A stretch of 64,000 bases of DNA from Brevibacterium sanguinis (GCF_003315415.1 NZ_QNSB01000002.1:361615-425614); one strand, 5' to 3'. Positions 46,101-55,395 are shown, numbered from the stretch's first letter. Notes: generated by a model from the sequence alone, not told the origin. Numbers and translations: made by a program.

Positions 46101-46421
46101 GGCGACGAGGACGTGCTCCGCATCGGCCCAGCCGAGCATCGTCATCGCCGTCCCGCCGAGCCAGGTCAGCCTGCGCAGCGACCCGCCGGCCACGTCGGCG
46201 AGCATGAGCTCGGGATGGCCGCTGCGGGTGGACACGAACGCGATGCGGGAGCCGTCGGGGGAGAACCGGGGGCTGCGGACCGGAGCGTGGTCCGAGGTCA
46301 GTCGCCAGGCCCGACCCCCGTCGGCGCCTGCCAGCCACACATCGTCGTCGGCGACGAACGTGATGAGGTCGGCGTGGATGTGGGGGCAGCGGAGGTACGG
46401 GATGGAAGTCACGTGGCCCAC
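43137..46421 (-). CDS. tricorn-type serine protease
   Basis: A 1094-aa cytosolic protease. Two beta-propeller repeat regions (about 1-330 and 350-680) carry repeated FSPDGSRIAF, FSPDGRYLVW and SDGKYIAF units. A C1 segment with catalytic Ser-His (ELNTSHAYV) and a PDZ domain (GDLIVAVNGQSVDEVRGP) follow. The C2 protease domain carries the nucleophile in FSGSDGDIINARV and the Glu in GWDVENHGVDPDIEVE. All residues of the Thermoplasma tricorn active site are matched by position. It degrades peptides released by the proteasome in archaea; here the role is open. I chose GTG 46421, with GGAGG 8 nt upstream. It is divergent from argS. Confidence 0.93.
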   Translation of the reverse strand: MGHVTSIPYLRCPHIHADLITFVADDDVWLAGADGGRAWRLTSDHAPVRSPRFSPDGSRIAFVSTRSGHPELMLADVAGGSLRRLTWLGGTAMTMLGWADAEHVLVASNAAEFEVRSLVVRSVGIDGTVTRLNWGRASGLARHHSGVTALSTPFSRPPAHWKRYRGGTAPRLWLDRAGEPDGRGAGWQRLLREETAPLTDPMWVGDSLVFASDRAATFPDHADEQANLWIWDGLATRADTGTTAPRQLTHQSEAEGYVRDATTDGTRIIWHSRGEIRLLESLDAEVRTVEVTLPGTQVQPLALDASSGPGDLTPDHGGDASVLEWRGKTFWLTHREGPARALCADSAIRTREPVVLGQTGRAAFVTDVEEEDAIEVRSVTGAEAPRRIGAGALGRVLHMVADPTGRLLATISHDGNIRLVDVAHGRVRVVGHSGFGEARSPRFSPDGRYLVWSQPTRGEELLGQLVIVDTKSDHPGRALTTGKYNDFSPAFTSDGKYIAFLSDRTFDPSYNQHAFDLSFHGTTRPWLLPLSATEAAPFGPSASGWAISEPEEDPKADKPKPVTTAEVDLEAAEERIVPFPVVSGSYRDLTAVDGGVLWIRSGDEGELGTKAAGVKDGKPTESIEHFDFAKRRLETIVEKAERCWVSGDGKHIVVLDDGDLTVRPATRKVESDDDDDVVSVDLSRLRFELDPRAEWLQMFDENSRIMRDHYWRADMNGVDWERVTLRWRRIAAKALTHDDLVDILWETVGELNTSHAYVTPPEPPGDQSQRLGFLGADLERDEQGWRIARILPGESSEPEARSPLRQAGVGAREGDLIVAVNGQSVDEVRGPAAHLTGAADTIVELTLRRGRKDRSVAIIPLASEERLRYQDWVRSRRDYVAEKTGGVIGYVHVPDMMAYGWAQLHRDLRQAMECEGVVVDVRYNRGGHTSALVAERFSDRVVAWNAARGYDAMIADPEDARRGPVAFVANEFSGSDGDIINARVQAKGIGPVIGVRTWGGVVGIDGRYDLVDGTSITQPRYAFWFEGKGWDVENHGVDPDIEVEHDPSQLFAADDPQLDRAIAEVLARLEEQPAASPPDLPSPRVRITRRPGGD

Positions 46422-46508
46422 ATTACATTCCTCCGCCTCGGGCAAGGCCGGTCCGCGGACCGGCGGCGAGGGCCTGCACCGGATTGCCCGCCCCCTGGCC
46501 GTGACCAA

Positions 46509-46514
46509 TAGAAT
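46509..46514 (+). promoter_or_regulatory. -10 box TAGAAT of leaderless argS
   Basis: TAGAAT with TTGCCC 19 nt upstream (46484-46489) ends 6 nt before the argS ATG, and no Shine-Dalgarno sequence is visible. Transcription should begin at the start codon. Confidence 0.6.
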
Positions 46515-46520
46515 GGCATC

Positions 46521-48314
<1,794 letters not shown>

Positions 48315-48321
48315 CACCGGC

Positions 48322-48368
48322 GAGAAGGCCGATGGGCCGGGGCCCCGCCCCGGCCCATCGGCCTTCTC
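48322..48368. terminator. bidirectional terminator between argS and the 48387 gene
   Basis: A perfect 22-bp stem (48322-48343 with 48347-48368) around a 3-nt CCC loop, between convergent genes, 8 nt past the argS stop. There is no U-tract, but the perfect GC-rich arms make it a strong pause site for either strand. Confidence 0.75.
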
Positions 48369-48386
48369 AGTGCTCGACCATCGGGC

Positions 48387-49061
48387 TCAGTGCTTGGGGT
48401 CGGAGTCGTCCTTGCCGGCGGGAACGGTCGTCTGCGTCACCTGCGGAGTGGTGCCCTGGCGCGAGGCCGGGGTCGAGCCGACCGGACGGGCATCGGCGGG
48501 ACGGTTGTTGGGCAGAGGGGTCGACCACGGATCCTCGACCGGCTGGGCCTTCTTCCACATGTAGTAGCCGATGCCGGCGGCGGAGCCGATGACCAAGGTC
48601 CAGACGAGAGCCTTGCGGCCGCCCGAGCTCTTCTGCTTCGTCTGCTTGGCGATGCGCTTGCTCGCATCCTCCAGAGCCCTGCGCGCCTTCTTCATCGCCT
48701 TCTTGTCGCCGGTCAGACGCACGGCGAGATCGTCGATGAGCTGCGGGGTCTCCATCGCGGCCAGCGACGCGGCGGCACCCGAGGCGACCTTGCCGGCCTT
48801 CTCGGTGGCCTCCGGACGGTAGGCCTCGATCCTGTCGGCCAGGGCGTGAACCTGCTGGTTGGCCTTGTCGGTCAGCGCCTCGACCTGGGGACGGGCCTTC
48901 TCCGTGAGCACTTCGACCTGATGATTGGCCTTGTCGGCCGCCTCGCGCAGCTTGGGGGCGGCGTAGTCGCCGGCGTCGGAGAGAACCTTGAGCGAGGACT
49001 TCTTCGCGGAATCGAGCTTCGACGCGAGCGGACCCCGACGTGACTTCTGAGACATGAACAT
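48387..49061 (-). CDS. YtxH-like protein with coiled helical repeats
   Basis: A 224-aa protein. A Lys/Glu/Ala-rich helical region (about 20-150) with heptad-like ADKANHQVEVL and KARPQVEAL repeats precedes one membrane segment (VWTLVIGSAAGIGYYMW, about 153-170), then a Pro/Thr-rich tail. It resembles YtxH/PspC-linked and DUF-type stress proteins. GGAGG lies 7 nt before ATG 49061, which favours that start over the ATG two codons later. The function is unknown. Confidence 0.78.
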   Translation of the reverse strand: MFMSQKSRRGPLASKLDSAKKSSLKVLSDAGDYAAPKLREAADKANHQVEVLTEKARPQVEALTDKANQQVHALADRIEAYRPEATEKAGKVASGAAASLAAMETPQLIDDLAVRLTGDKKAMKKARRALEDASKRIAKQTKQKSSGGRKALVWTLVIGSAAGIGYYMWKKAQPVEDPWSTPLPNNRPADARPVGSTPASRQGTTPQVTQTTVPAGKDDSDPKH

Positions 49062-49228
49062 TGAAAATCCTCCGTGCCGAGTTCAATTGACCAGTCTTCA
49101 GTCTACGACGAGATCAAGGAGCCTGTGGATCACGTTCGTCGGGAAATTGCCTGCGCAATCCCTGGCAGAGTCGCCCGGACCGGGTGGACGGATCCTCATC
49201 GGCCGGGTGCCCGTGGAAGAATGGTCGT

Positions 49229-49765
49229 ATGACTACACCTTCAACGCACACAGCGGTCCTGCACACCAACCACGGCGACATCACGATCAACCTCTTCGGA
49301 CACCACGCTCCGAAGACCGTCGCGAACTTCGTCGAACTGGCCAAGGGTGAGCGCGAGTTCACCGACCCGGCCACCGGTGAGAAGAGCCAGCGTCCCTACT
49401 TCGACGGACTCGGGTTCCACCGCATCATCCCGGACTTCATGATCCAGGGCGGCTGCCCGCTGGGCACCGGCACCGGCGGACCCGGCTACACCTTCGACGA
49501 CGAGATCCATCCCGAGCTCCAGTTCGATCGCAAGTACCTCCTCGCCATGGCCAACGCCGGCAAGCAGATGGGCCGCGGGACCAACGGCTCGCAGTTCTTC
49601 ATCACCACCGCCGAGACCCCGTGGCTCAACGGCAAGCACACGATCTTCGGCGAGGTCGCCGACGAGGCCTCGAAGAAGGTCGTCGACGAGATCGAGGCCG
49701 TTCCCACCGGAGCGATGGACAAGCCGCGCGAAGCCGTCGTCATGGAGTCGGTGGAGATCTCCTGA
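49229..49765 (+). CDS. cyclophilin-type peptidyl-prolyl cis-trans isomerase
   Basis: A 178-aa cyclophilin that catalyses proline isomerisation in the cytosol. The active-site and binding residues are in FHRIIPDFMIQGGCPLGTGTGGPGY (Arg, Phe, Gln) and GSQFFITTAETPWLNGKHTIFGEV (Phe, Trp, His). There is no signal peptide, so it is a cytoplasmic PpiB-like enzyme. ATG 49229 lacks a strong ribosome-binding site; AAGAAT (near TANNNT) lies 6 nt upstream. It is followed by the rhomboid gene after 30 nt. Confidence 0.94.
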   Translation: MTTPSTHTAVLHTNHGDITINLFGHHAPKTVANFVELAKGEREFTDPATGEKSQRPYFDGLGFHRIIPDFMIQGGCPLGTGTGGPGYTFDDEIHPELQFDRKYLLAMANAGKQMGRGTNGSQFFITTAETPWLNGKHTIFGEVADEASKKVVDEIEAVPTGAMDKPREAVVMESVEIS

Positions 49766-49783
49766 TCGTCAGGCATCGATGAG

Positions 49784-49789
49784 TACGAT
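49784..49789 (+). promoter_or_regulatory. -10 box TACGAT of the leaderless rhomboid gene
   Basis: TACGAT ends 6 nt before ATG 49796, so transcription should start at the initiation codon. There is no Shine-Dalgarno sequence. Confidence 0.5.
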
Positions 49790-49795
49790 GGTGTG

Positions 49796-50485
49796 ATGGA
49801 CACACCGGAAGAGGGCTCGGCACAGGAGACTGGCCGGGCCCCTTCTGCGTTCCGACCCCTCGTCACCTGGTCGATCCTCGGGCTGACCGTGCTCATGTTC
49901 CTCGTCCAGCTGGTGCCGGGACTCGGGCTCATCCATCGGCTCGGATTCGTCCCGGCGCTCGCGCTCGAGCAGCCGTGGCGGATGCTCACGGTCGCCCTCG
50001 TCCACGATCAGCCGTCCCCGGTCCACCTGCTGGCGAACATGATCGGACTGTTCTTCTTCGGCAGCTTCGTCGAGCGCGCGCTCGGGCATGCCCGGTTCCT
50101 CGTCGTCTACGTCCTCGGCGCCATCGGCGGATCGACGATGGTGCTGCTCCTCGCCGATCCCCTGAGCAGGGACTGGGTGACGCTGAACATCGGCGCCTCG
50201 GGAGCGGTCTTCGCGATCGTCGGGGTGCTGCTCGTGCCGACGCGGGCTCTCGACCGCAACATCGGCGGGGCCGTGCTGTTCGTCGCCCTCAACTTCGGCT
50301 ACGGGTTCCTCGTCGCGGGCGTCTCCTGGCAGGCCCACCTCGGCGGCCTGCTCACCGGATTCGTGCTCGGCTGCGCGGCGCTCCTCGTGCCCCGGAAGGC
50401 CTCGGGCATCACCTTCGCCCTCGCCGCGATCGGCGGGCTGGCGGCGATGGGGACGGGCGATGTGCTGCGCGTCCTCAGCGCCTGA
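49796..50485 (+). CDS. rhomboid-family intramembrane serine protease
   Basis: A 229-aa six-TM protease. The catalytic Ser is in NIGASGAVFAIVG (GxSG) and the His in WQAHLGGLLTGF; HLLANMIGLFFFG is the TM2 His-x-x-x-Asn pattern. It cleaves TM segments of membrane proteins. ATG 49796 is preceded by the leaderless -10 box and is preferred over the GTG at 49793. The ppiB-like gene lies upstream, and a DnaA-box cluster follows the stop. Confidence 0.9.
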   Translation: MDTPEEGSAQETGRAPSAFRPLVTWSILGLTVLMFLVQLVPGLGLIHRLGFVPALALEQPWRMLTVALVHDQPSPVHLLANMIGLFFFGSFVERALGHARFLVVYVLGAIGGSTMVLLLADPLSRDWVTLNIGASGAVFAIVGVLLVPTRALDRNIGGAVLFVALNFGYGFLVAGVSWQAHLGGLLTGFVLGCAALLVPRKASGITFALAAIGGLAAMGTGDVLRVLSA

Positions 50486-50490
50486 CACCG

Positions 50491-50598
50491 TTCTCCACAG
50501 GCTCCATCCACAAGGTGGATAACTGACACCGGTGTGTTTCCCCAGGTCGCAGGCGTGCTAGCGGTTGTCCACAGGGGAACTGTGCAGTCTGGGGACAG
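50491..50598. other. DnaA-box-like cluster near crgA
   Basis: In the rhomboid-crgA gap lie TTCTCCACA (50491-50499), TTGTGGATG on the minus strand (50505-50513), GGTGGATAA (50514-50522), TTGTCCACA (50565-50573, perfect actinobacterial box) and TGGGGACAG (50590-50598). Three or more near-consensus boxes in 110 bp at 40 kb from oriC is unusual. Confidence 0.55.
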
Positions 50599-51288
50599 CT
50601 ACCTCCACCGTGTGGACATGATCAGCCCGGCGACGAAGAACGTGAAGCCGATGAGGATGTTCCAGTTGCCCCAGGCCTCGACGGGGAACGCGCCCTGGGT
50701 GATGTAGAAGGCGACGAGCCAGATCAGGCCGATGAGGAGGAGGCCGATGAGGACGGGCAGGAACCAGCTGGGGTTGGGCTTGATGGTCTGCTGGCCGGTC
50801 TGCGAGGTGTAGGACGCGGTCTTGCGCCCCTGGGAGCGCTTGGCCGGGTTCCCCGAACGCGAGGTGCGCTTCGTGGCGGTGGCCTTCTTCGCATCCCTCT
50901 TCGCGTCCACGGTCTTCTTCGAATCCGTGGTCTTCTTCGCGGTCGCCTTCCCAGTGGTCTCCTTCGCCTCCGTGGCGGACTCGTCGGCGGTCGACGACTC
51001 CGCGGCGGCGTCCTTCTTCGTCCCGGTCGCCTCCGTGGCGGACTCGTCGACCGCGTCCTCGGCATCGACTGCACTCGCCCCGGCCGCTTCGTCGGCGGAG
51101 GACGTCTCGGTCGTGGTCTCCTCGACGTCGGCCGTCGTCGACTCGTCCACGTCGGCGGTCGACGTCTCCGAGTCGACCGCCTCGGCGTCGGTGCCGAGGG
51201 TGGCGTCGTTCTCGACCGAGGTGCTCGGCTGCGCGGTGCTGCGAGAAGTGCGCGCAGGGCGCTGGGTCCGACCTTTGGACTTGGCCAC
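50599..51288 (-). CDS. crgA: CrgA-like cell-division protein with long disordered N-terminus
   Basis: A 229-aa relative of CrgA, the septum-linked inhibitor/regulator that contacts FtsZ and penicillin-binding proteins in actinomycetes. The CrgA core is the C-terminal 75 residues: NPSWFLPVLIGLLLIGLIWLVAFYITQG, then WGNWNILIGFTFFVAGLIMSTRWR, two membrane segments. The first 150 residues are a low-complexity Ala/Thr/Glu/Lys region. The usual length is about 80-100 aa. I chose GTG 51288 with GAAGGAG upstream; an ATG at 51345 is less supported. It is divergent from the sortase. Confidence 0.85.
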   Translation of the reverse strand: MAKSKGRTQRPARTSRSTAQPSTSVENDATLGTDAEAVDSETSTADVDESTTADVEETTTETSSADEAAGASAVDAEDAVDESATEATGTKKDAAAESSTADESATEAKETTGKATAKKTTDSKKTVDAKRDAKKATATKRTSRSGNPAKRSQGRKTASYTSQTGQQTIKPNPSWFLPVLIGLLLIGLIWLVAFYITQGAFPVEAWGNWNILIGFTFFVAGLIMSTRWR

Positions 51289-51418
51289 GGGTACTCCTTC
51301 TATGGCCGACCGCTGAAGAGGTGACCGGTTGTTCGGGTGGGACAATCGCCACCAGTCTACTCGCCGAGCCTCGGTCGTCGAAAAACCCGAGAGGGCGGAT
51401 CAGCGGTGCGAAGCCACT

Positions 51419-51424
51419 TAGGAT
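51419..51424 (+). promoter_or_regulatory. possible -10 box of the sortase operon
   Basis: TAGGAT lies 70 nt upstream of GTG 51496. It fits TANNNT, but no good -35 is visible. Confidence 0.35.
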
Positions 51425-51495
51425 AAAGTGCAGTGGTGTGTCCCCGCCCACGCGCGGGCGCCCCGATTCGAAGCAGCAGACACGGTGGAGCAGTG

Positions 51496-52662
51496 GTGAA
51501 TAGTCCCTACCCGGGTGACGAGTTCGGCGCAGAGGCGTCGTCGCGACCCACCATTCGTCCTGCGCAGCGGCGGGAGCCGACTCCTGTCCAGCCCTCGCCC
51601 TACGACCAGCCCCTGCCCAGCCGCCGGGAGCTGCGCCGCCGCGAGGCGGCCCAGGCCGCCGGAGGTTCCCCGGCCGCGCCCTCGTCCCCCGACGCACCGC
51701 CGCTGCGCCAGGGTTCCGGCCATTCGGCACCGACCGCTCCGCAGGCCGCCGTCCCACAGGCCGCGGCCCAGCACTCCGCGACGGCTCCCGTCCCGGGTGC
51801 GGGCGCGACCTCCTTCGACACGGCCGTGCACGGCTCGGCAGCCGGACCCGAGACCGCAGCGGGAGGGGCAGGCGATGGCGCGGGAGGCGGTTCGCGCCGC
51901 GACCGCCGTCGGCCTCCGGAGCGGGAGCCGCTGGGACCGATCCGCGGCACCATACGCACCTTCGGCGAACTGTGCATCACGGCCGGCCTCATCCTCATCC
52001 TCTTCGTCGTCTGGCAGCTGTGGTGGACGGACATCGAGGCCAACCGCGGCAACGAGGTCCTCGCCGACGAACTCACCGAGGACTGGTCGAACCAGGACCC
52101 CAACAAGCTGCCGGAGGACCCGGACGAACCGGTGGTCGCCGAACCCGTGGCGAAGAACGAGGCCTTCGGGATCTTCTACATCCCGCGCTTCGGCGACGAC
52201 TACTACCGGACCGTGGCCGAGGGCGTCGACATGGAGCCGGTGCTCAACCGGATGGGCGTCGGCCGCTATCCCAACTCGGCGATGCCCGGGGAGATCGGCA
52301 ACTTCTCGATCGCCGGCCACCGCGTCACCTACGGCAAGCCGCTCAACAAGATCGCGAACCTGCGCCCGGGCGACGAGATCATCGTCCAGACGAAGGACGG
52401 GTTCTACACCTACACGTTCCGCAACTTCGACATCATCCTCCCCGACGCCGTCGAGGTGCTCGCCCCCGTCCCGGACATGCCCGAGGCCAAGGGCAAGGAC
52501 CGGATCCTCACGATGACCGCCTGCAACCCGATGTTCTCGGCCCGGGAGCGCTATGTCGCCTACGCCGAGCTCACCGACTGGACCCCGGCCGGCGGCGAGG
52601 CGCCCGAGAGCATCAGGGATTCGCAGGCCTATCAGAACGTCAGCAAGAACGGCGGTGCATGA
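51496..52662 (+). CDS. class E sortase
   Basis: A 388-aa membrane transpeptidase that ties surface proteins to peptidoglycan. A Pro/Ala/Arg-rich cytoplasmic tail of about 140 residues precedes one membrane segment (LCITAGLILILFVVWQLWW). The catalytic domain shows His in NFSIAGHRVTYGKPLNK, Cys in ILTMTACNPMFSARER and Arg right after. The TACNP motif marks class E, which often recognises LAXTG signals. GTG 51496 has GGAG 5 nt upstream. It is coupled to the next small membrane protein by an ATGA overlap. Confidence 0.9.
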   Translation: MNSPYPGDEFGAEASSRPTIRPAQRREPTPVQPSPYDQPLPSRRELRRREAAQAAGGSPAAPSSPDAPPLRQGSGHSAPTAPQAAVPQAAAQHSATAPVPGAGATSFDTAVHGSAAGPETAAGGAGDGAGGGSRRDRRRPPEREPLGPIRGTIRTFGELCITAGLILILFVVWQLWWTDIEANRGNEVLADELTEDWSNQDPNKLPEDPDEPVVAEPVAKNEAFGIFYIPRFGDDYYRTVAEGVDMEPVLNRMGVGRYPNSAMPGEIGNFSIAGHRVTYGKPLNKIANLRPGDEIIVQTKDGFYTYTFRNFDIILPDAVEVLAPVPDMPEAKGKDRILTMTACNPMFSARERYVAYAELTDWTPAGGEAPESIRDSQAYQNVSKNGGA

Positions 52663-52832
52663 GCATGTACGAATTCATCTGGCGCATCCTCCCCGGCAAC
52701 TGGTTCGTCAAGATCCTCATCAGCCTGATCCTCATCGCCGCCGTGGTCTTCGTGCTCATGCAGTACATCTTCCCGGTCGTCGCGCCCTACATGCCCTTCA
52801 ACAACGCAACCGTGACCGATGGTGGCCAATGA
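52659..52832 (+). CDS. 57-aa membrane microprotein
   Basis: ATG 52659 overlaps the sortase stop and its own stop overlaps the ATG of pabA (both ATGA). The product is MSMYEFIWRILPGNWFVK followed by one membrane segment (ILISLILIAAVVFVLMQYIF) and a short tail. No family was recognised with confidence, but the tight coupling on both sides suggests a genuine operon component. Confidence 0.78.
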   Translation: MSMYEFIWRILPGNWFVKILISLILIAAVVFVLMQYIFPVVAPYMPFNNATVTDGGQ

Positions 52833-53503
52833 CCAAGATCCTCGTCATCGACAACTACGACAGCTTCGTCTACACCCTCGTCGCCTACGTCCGTGAGCTC
52901 GGCGCGCAGGTCGACGTCATCCGCAATGACGACCTGTCCGCCGAGGCGGCGCTCGAAAGGGCGCGCGAGTACGACGGCGTGCTGCTGTCGCCGGGCCCCG
53001 GCACCCCGTCCGAATCGGGTCTGTGCCCGGTCCTCATCGAATGGGCCGAGGGCTCGGGCATGCCGGTGTTCGGCGTCTGCCTGGGCCACCAGGCCCTCGG
53101 CGAGGTCTTCGGCGCCACCGTCACCCATTCGCCGGTCCTCATGCACGGCAAGACCTCGGTGATCACGCACGACGGGGAGGGCATCTTCGCCGGCTGTCCC
53201 AGCCCGCTGACCGTGACCCGCTACCATTCCCTGGCGATCGTCGACGAGACCCTCGACCTGGAGAAGTTCACCGTCACCGCCCGCACCGAGGATGGCGTGG
53301 TCATGGCGATCGAGCACCGATCCGCGCCCCTCTACGGGGTCCAGTTCCATCCGGAGTCCGTGCTCACCGAATGCGGGTACATGATGCTCGGCAACTGGCT
53401 CGAGGTCTGCGGGATCTCCGGTGCCGCGGAGCAGGCGGCGTCGATGTCCCCGCTGGCCACGGCGATCTCGACGACCACGGCGTCGTCCGGGCACGGCGAC
53501 TGA
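52829..53503 (+). CDS. pabA: anthranilate/aminodeoxychorismate synthase glutaminase subunit
   Basis: A 224-aa class I glutamine amidotransferase that feeds ammonia to the chorismate-converting subunit (for p-aminobenzoate and/or tryptophan). The triad Cys is in VFGVCLGHQALGEV and His-Glu in GVQFHPESVLT; LLSPGPGTP is the glycine-rich oxyanion part. In this origin-proximal sortase-PabA-PknB context the gene is usually annotated PabA. There is no pabB in the window. A Ser/Thr/Ala-rich tail follows the domain. Confidence 0.88.
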   Translation: MTKILVIDNYDSFVYTLVAYVRELGAQVDVIRNDDLSAEAALERAREYDGVLLSPGPGTPSESGLCPVLIEWAEGSGMPVFGVCLGHQALGEVFGATVTHSPVLMHGKTSVITHDGEGIFAGCPSPLTVTRYHSLAIVDETLDLEKFTVTARTEDGVVMAIEHRSAPLYGVQFHPESVLTECGYMMLGNWLEVCGISGAAEQAASMSPLATAISTTTASSGHGD

Positions 53504-53589
53504 GCGCGAAGACCCCGTGTCCGCCCTGCGGTGAGCGGCGGCCGGTGAAGGGCCGGCGCACCGGTCGCTGCCCGGCCGTCGGCGACCGT

Positions 53590-53595
53590 TAGGCT
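53590..53595 (+). promoter_or_regulatory. -10 box TAGGCT of the leaderless antiporter gene
   Basis: TAGGCT ends 6 nt before ATG 53602, consistent with leaderless transcription. Confidence 0.5.
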
Positions 53596-53601
53596 CGTCC
53601 C

Positions 53602-54816
53602 ATGGATCACGCACTCGTGGAGAACCTCACCTCCGTGTGGTGGATCGTGCTCGTCGCGGCCATCGCGCCGGTCCTCGCCCTCGTCACCCGGCGGTACGTC
53701 CCCGATGTCGTGTGGCTGCTCGTGTTCGGGGTGGTCATCGGGCCCCACGGCTTCGCCCTCGCCGAGCAGACCGAGGCCGTCGGGTTCCTGCGCGAGCTCG
53801 GCATGGGGTTCCTCTTCCTGCTGGCCGGTTTCGAGGTCAGCACCTCGGACATGCGCGCGAAGCAGGGCAGGCAGGCGGCGCTGACCTGGGTGATCTGCGC
53901 GGTGCTCGGCGTCATCGCGGCCCTGTTCATCGTCGCCGGCGACTGGCAGGTCGCGGTGGTGTTCGGCATCGCCTCGACATCGACGGCGCTCGGCACGCTG
54001 CTGCCCATCCTCAAGGACTCGGGTGCGACGACGACGCCGTTGGGCAAGGCCGTGATGGTGCACGGCGCCTACGGCGAACTGCTCCCGATCGTCGCGATGT
54101 CACTGCTGCTCTCGACACGCGGGACCTGGCTCTCCGCCGGTCTGCTTGTCGCCTTCGCGATCATCGCGGTGGCCTCCGTCGTCATCCCGGGACGCGTCTT
54201 CCGCCGGGTTCCGCTGCTCACCCGGGCTCTCGGCGGGGCGGCGAACTCGACGATGCAGACGACGATGCGCATGACCGTGGTCCTGCTCGTCACCCTCATG
54301 CTCGTCACGGCGGTCTTCGAGCTCGACGTCGCCCTCGGCGCGTTCGCCGCCGGAATCCTCGCCAACGCCGCGATCAAGGCGATCGACGCGGACCATGCGC
54401 ACGAGGTGATGCACAAGGTCGAGATCGTCGGCTTCAGCCTCCTGATCCCGGTCTTCTTCGTCACGAGCGGCATGAGCATCGACATCGCCGAGGTGGTCGC
54501 GAAGTGGCCGATGCTGCTCGGAGTCGTCGGCATGATCGCCGTGGTGCGGGGACTGCCGATCGTCCTCCGGGAGGCCTGGACCCCGACGCATTCCGGGCTG
54601 ACGAGCACCCGGGAGCGCATCGCGCTCGGCTTCTACGGAGCGACGGGACTGCCGATCATCGTCGCCGTCACCCAGGTCGCGGTGTCCAGCGAGATCATCA
54701 CGAGTACGACCGCCTCGGTGATGGTGACCGCGGGTGCCATCACCGTTCTCGTCTTCCCGATCGCCGCCAGGCTGGCCACTCCGTCTCCGGCGAAGCCTTC
54801 CGCGCGCTCCGACTGA
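53602..54816 (+). CDS. CPA2-type cation:proton antiporter
   Basis: A 404-aa membrane protein with about 11-12 helices and no nucleotide-binding tail, unlike the antiporter at 25428. Motifs are FLFLLAGFEVSTSDMR (the GxExxxxD-like segment), FGIASTSTALGTLLPIL and VFELDVALGAFAAGILAN. It likely moves Na+ or K+ against protons. ATG 53602 is predicted leaderless. It lies between pabA and the kinase operon, so it interrupts the usual conserved block. Confidence 0.87.
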   Translation: MDHALVENLTSVWWIVLVAAIAPVLALVTRRYVPDVVWLLVFGVVIGPHGFALAEQTEAVGFLRELGMGFLFLLAGFEVSTSDMRAKQGRQAALTWVICAVLGVIAALFIVAGDWQVAVVFGIASTSTALGTLLPILKDSGATTTPLGKAVMVHGAYGELLPIVAMSLLLSTRGTWLSAGLLVAFAIIAVASVVIPGRVFRRVPLLTRALGGAANSTMQTTMRMTVVLLVTLMLVTAVFELDVALGAFAAGILANAAIKAIDADHAHEVMHKVEIVGFSLLIPVFFVTSGMSIDIAEVVAKWPMLLGVVGMIAVVRGLPIVLREAWTPTHSGLTSTRERIALGFYGATGLPIIVAVTQVAVSSEIITSTTASVMVTAGAITVLVFPIAARLATPSPAKPSARSD

Positions 54817-54875
54817 CTCGTTAGGCTGGGGCCACGATGCACCACACGGGTGGTGCCGACCCGAGAGGACCAGTC

Positions 54876-55388
54876 ATGGAAGAGCAGAGCTACTTCCCGC
54901 CCCAGCCATTCACCGAGCTCACCGTCTTCGAGGCCGCCTCGGTGCCGACCGCCGTCGTCGAGGCGAGGAACCATCCGATCGACGAGCTGCCCAGCCTCTT
55001 CGACCGCACCTTCGCCGGCCTCTTCCCGGCCCTCGAGGAGGCTTCCGTCGACATGATCGGCCCCGCGCTCGCGCTCTACACGCGGCAGCCGAGCGATTCG
55101 GTCGACATCCAGGTCGGGGTGCCGGTCTCGGCCGGTCTCCCGCGCTCCCTCGACCTGGGCGGGGGCCTGACCGCGGTTCCATCCGAACTCCCCGCGGGCT
55201 CGGTCGCGGCGATCTCCCACATCGGCGGCTTCGACGGTCTCTCCGCCGCATGGGGCGGGTTCATGGATGAGATCCGCTCCGCCGGCCTCCACCCGGGGCT
55301 GCCGTTCTTCGAGGTCTACGTCACCGAGCCCGGGCCCGACGTCGACCCGGCGACCCTGCGCACGGACCTCTTCATCGTGCTCGGCTGA
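54876..55388 (+). CDS. GyrI-like/AraC effector-binding domain protein
   Basis: A 170-aa protein of the GyrI/SHS2 fold. It opens PPQPFTELTVFEAASVPTAVVEARNHPIDELPSLFDRTF and ends with a typical strand-turn-strand FFEVYVTEPGPDVDPATLRTDLFIVLG. Relatives bind drugs or inhibit gyrase, and stand-alone versions are common in actinobacteria. AGAGGA lies upstream of ATG 54876, and TAGGCT at 54822-54827 could be its -10. It is convergent with pknB. Confidence 0.8.
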   Translation: MEEQSYFPPQPFTELTVFEAASVPTAVVEARNHPIDELPSLFDRTFAGLFPALEEASVDMIGPALALYTRQPSDSVDIQVGVPVSAGLPRSLDLGGGLTAVPSELPAGSVAAISHIGGFDGLSAAWGGFMDEIRSAGLHPGLPFFEVYVTEPGPDVDPATLRTDLFIVLG

Positions 55389-55395
55389 GATGGAC

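Noticed and set aside
42816..46511. Very long open frames opposite and beside the tricorn gene (up to 1,574 codons on the minus strand, over 1,200 on the plus strand)
   Set aside because: They are antisense or read-through frames in GC-rich DNA. They have no recognisable domains and the tricorn and argS genes explain the region.
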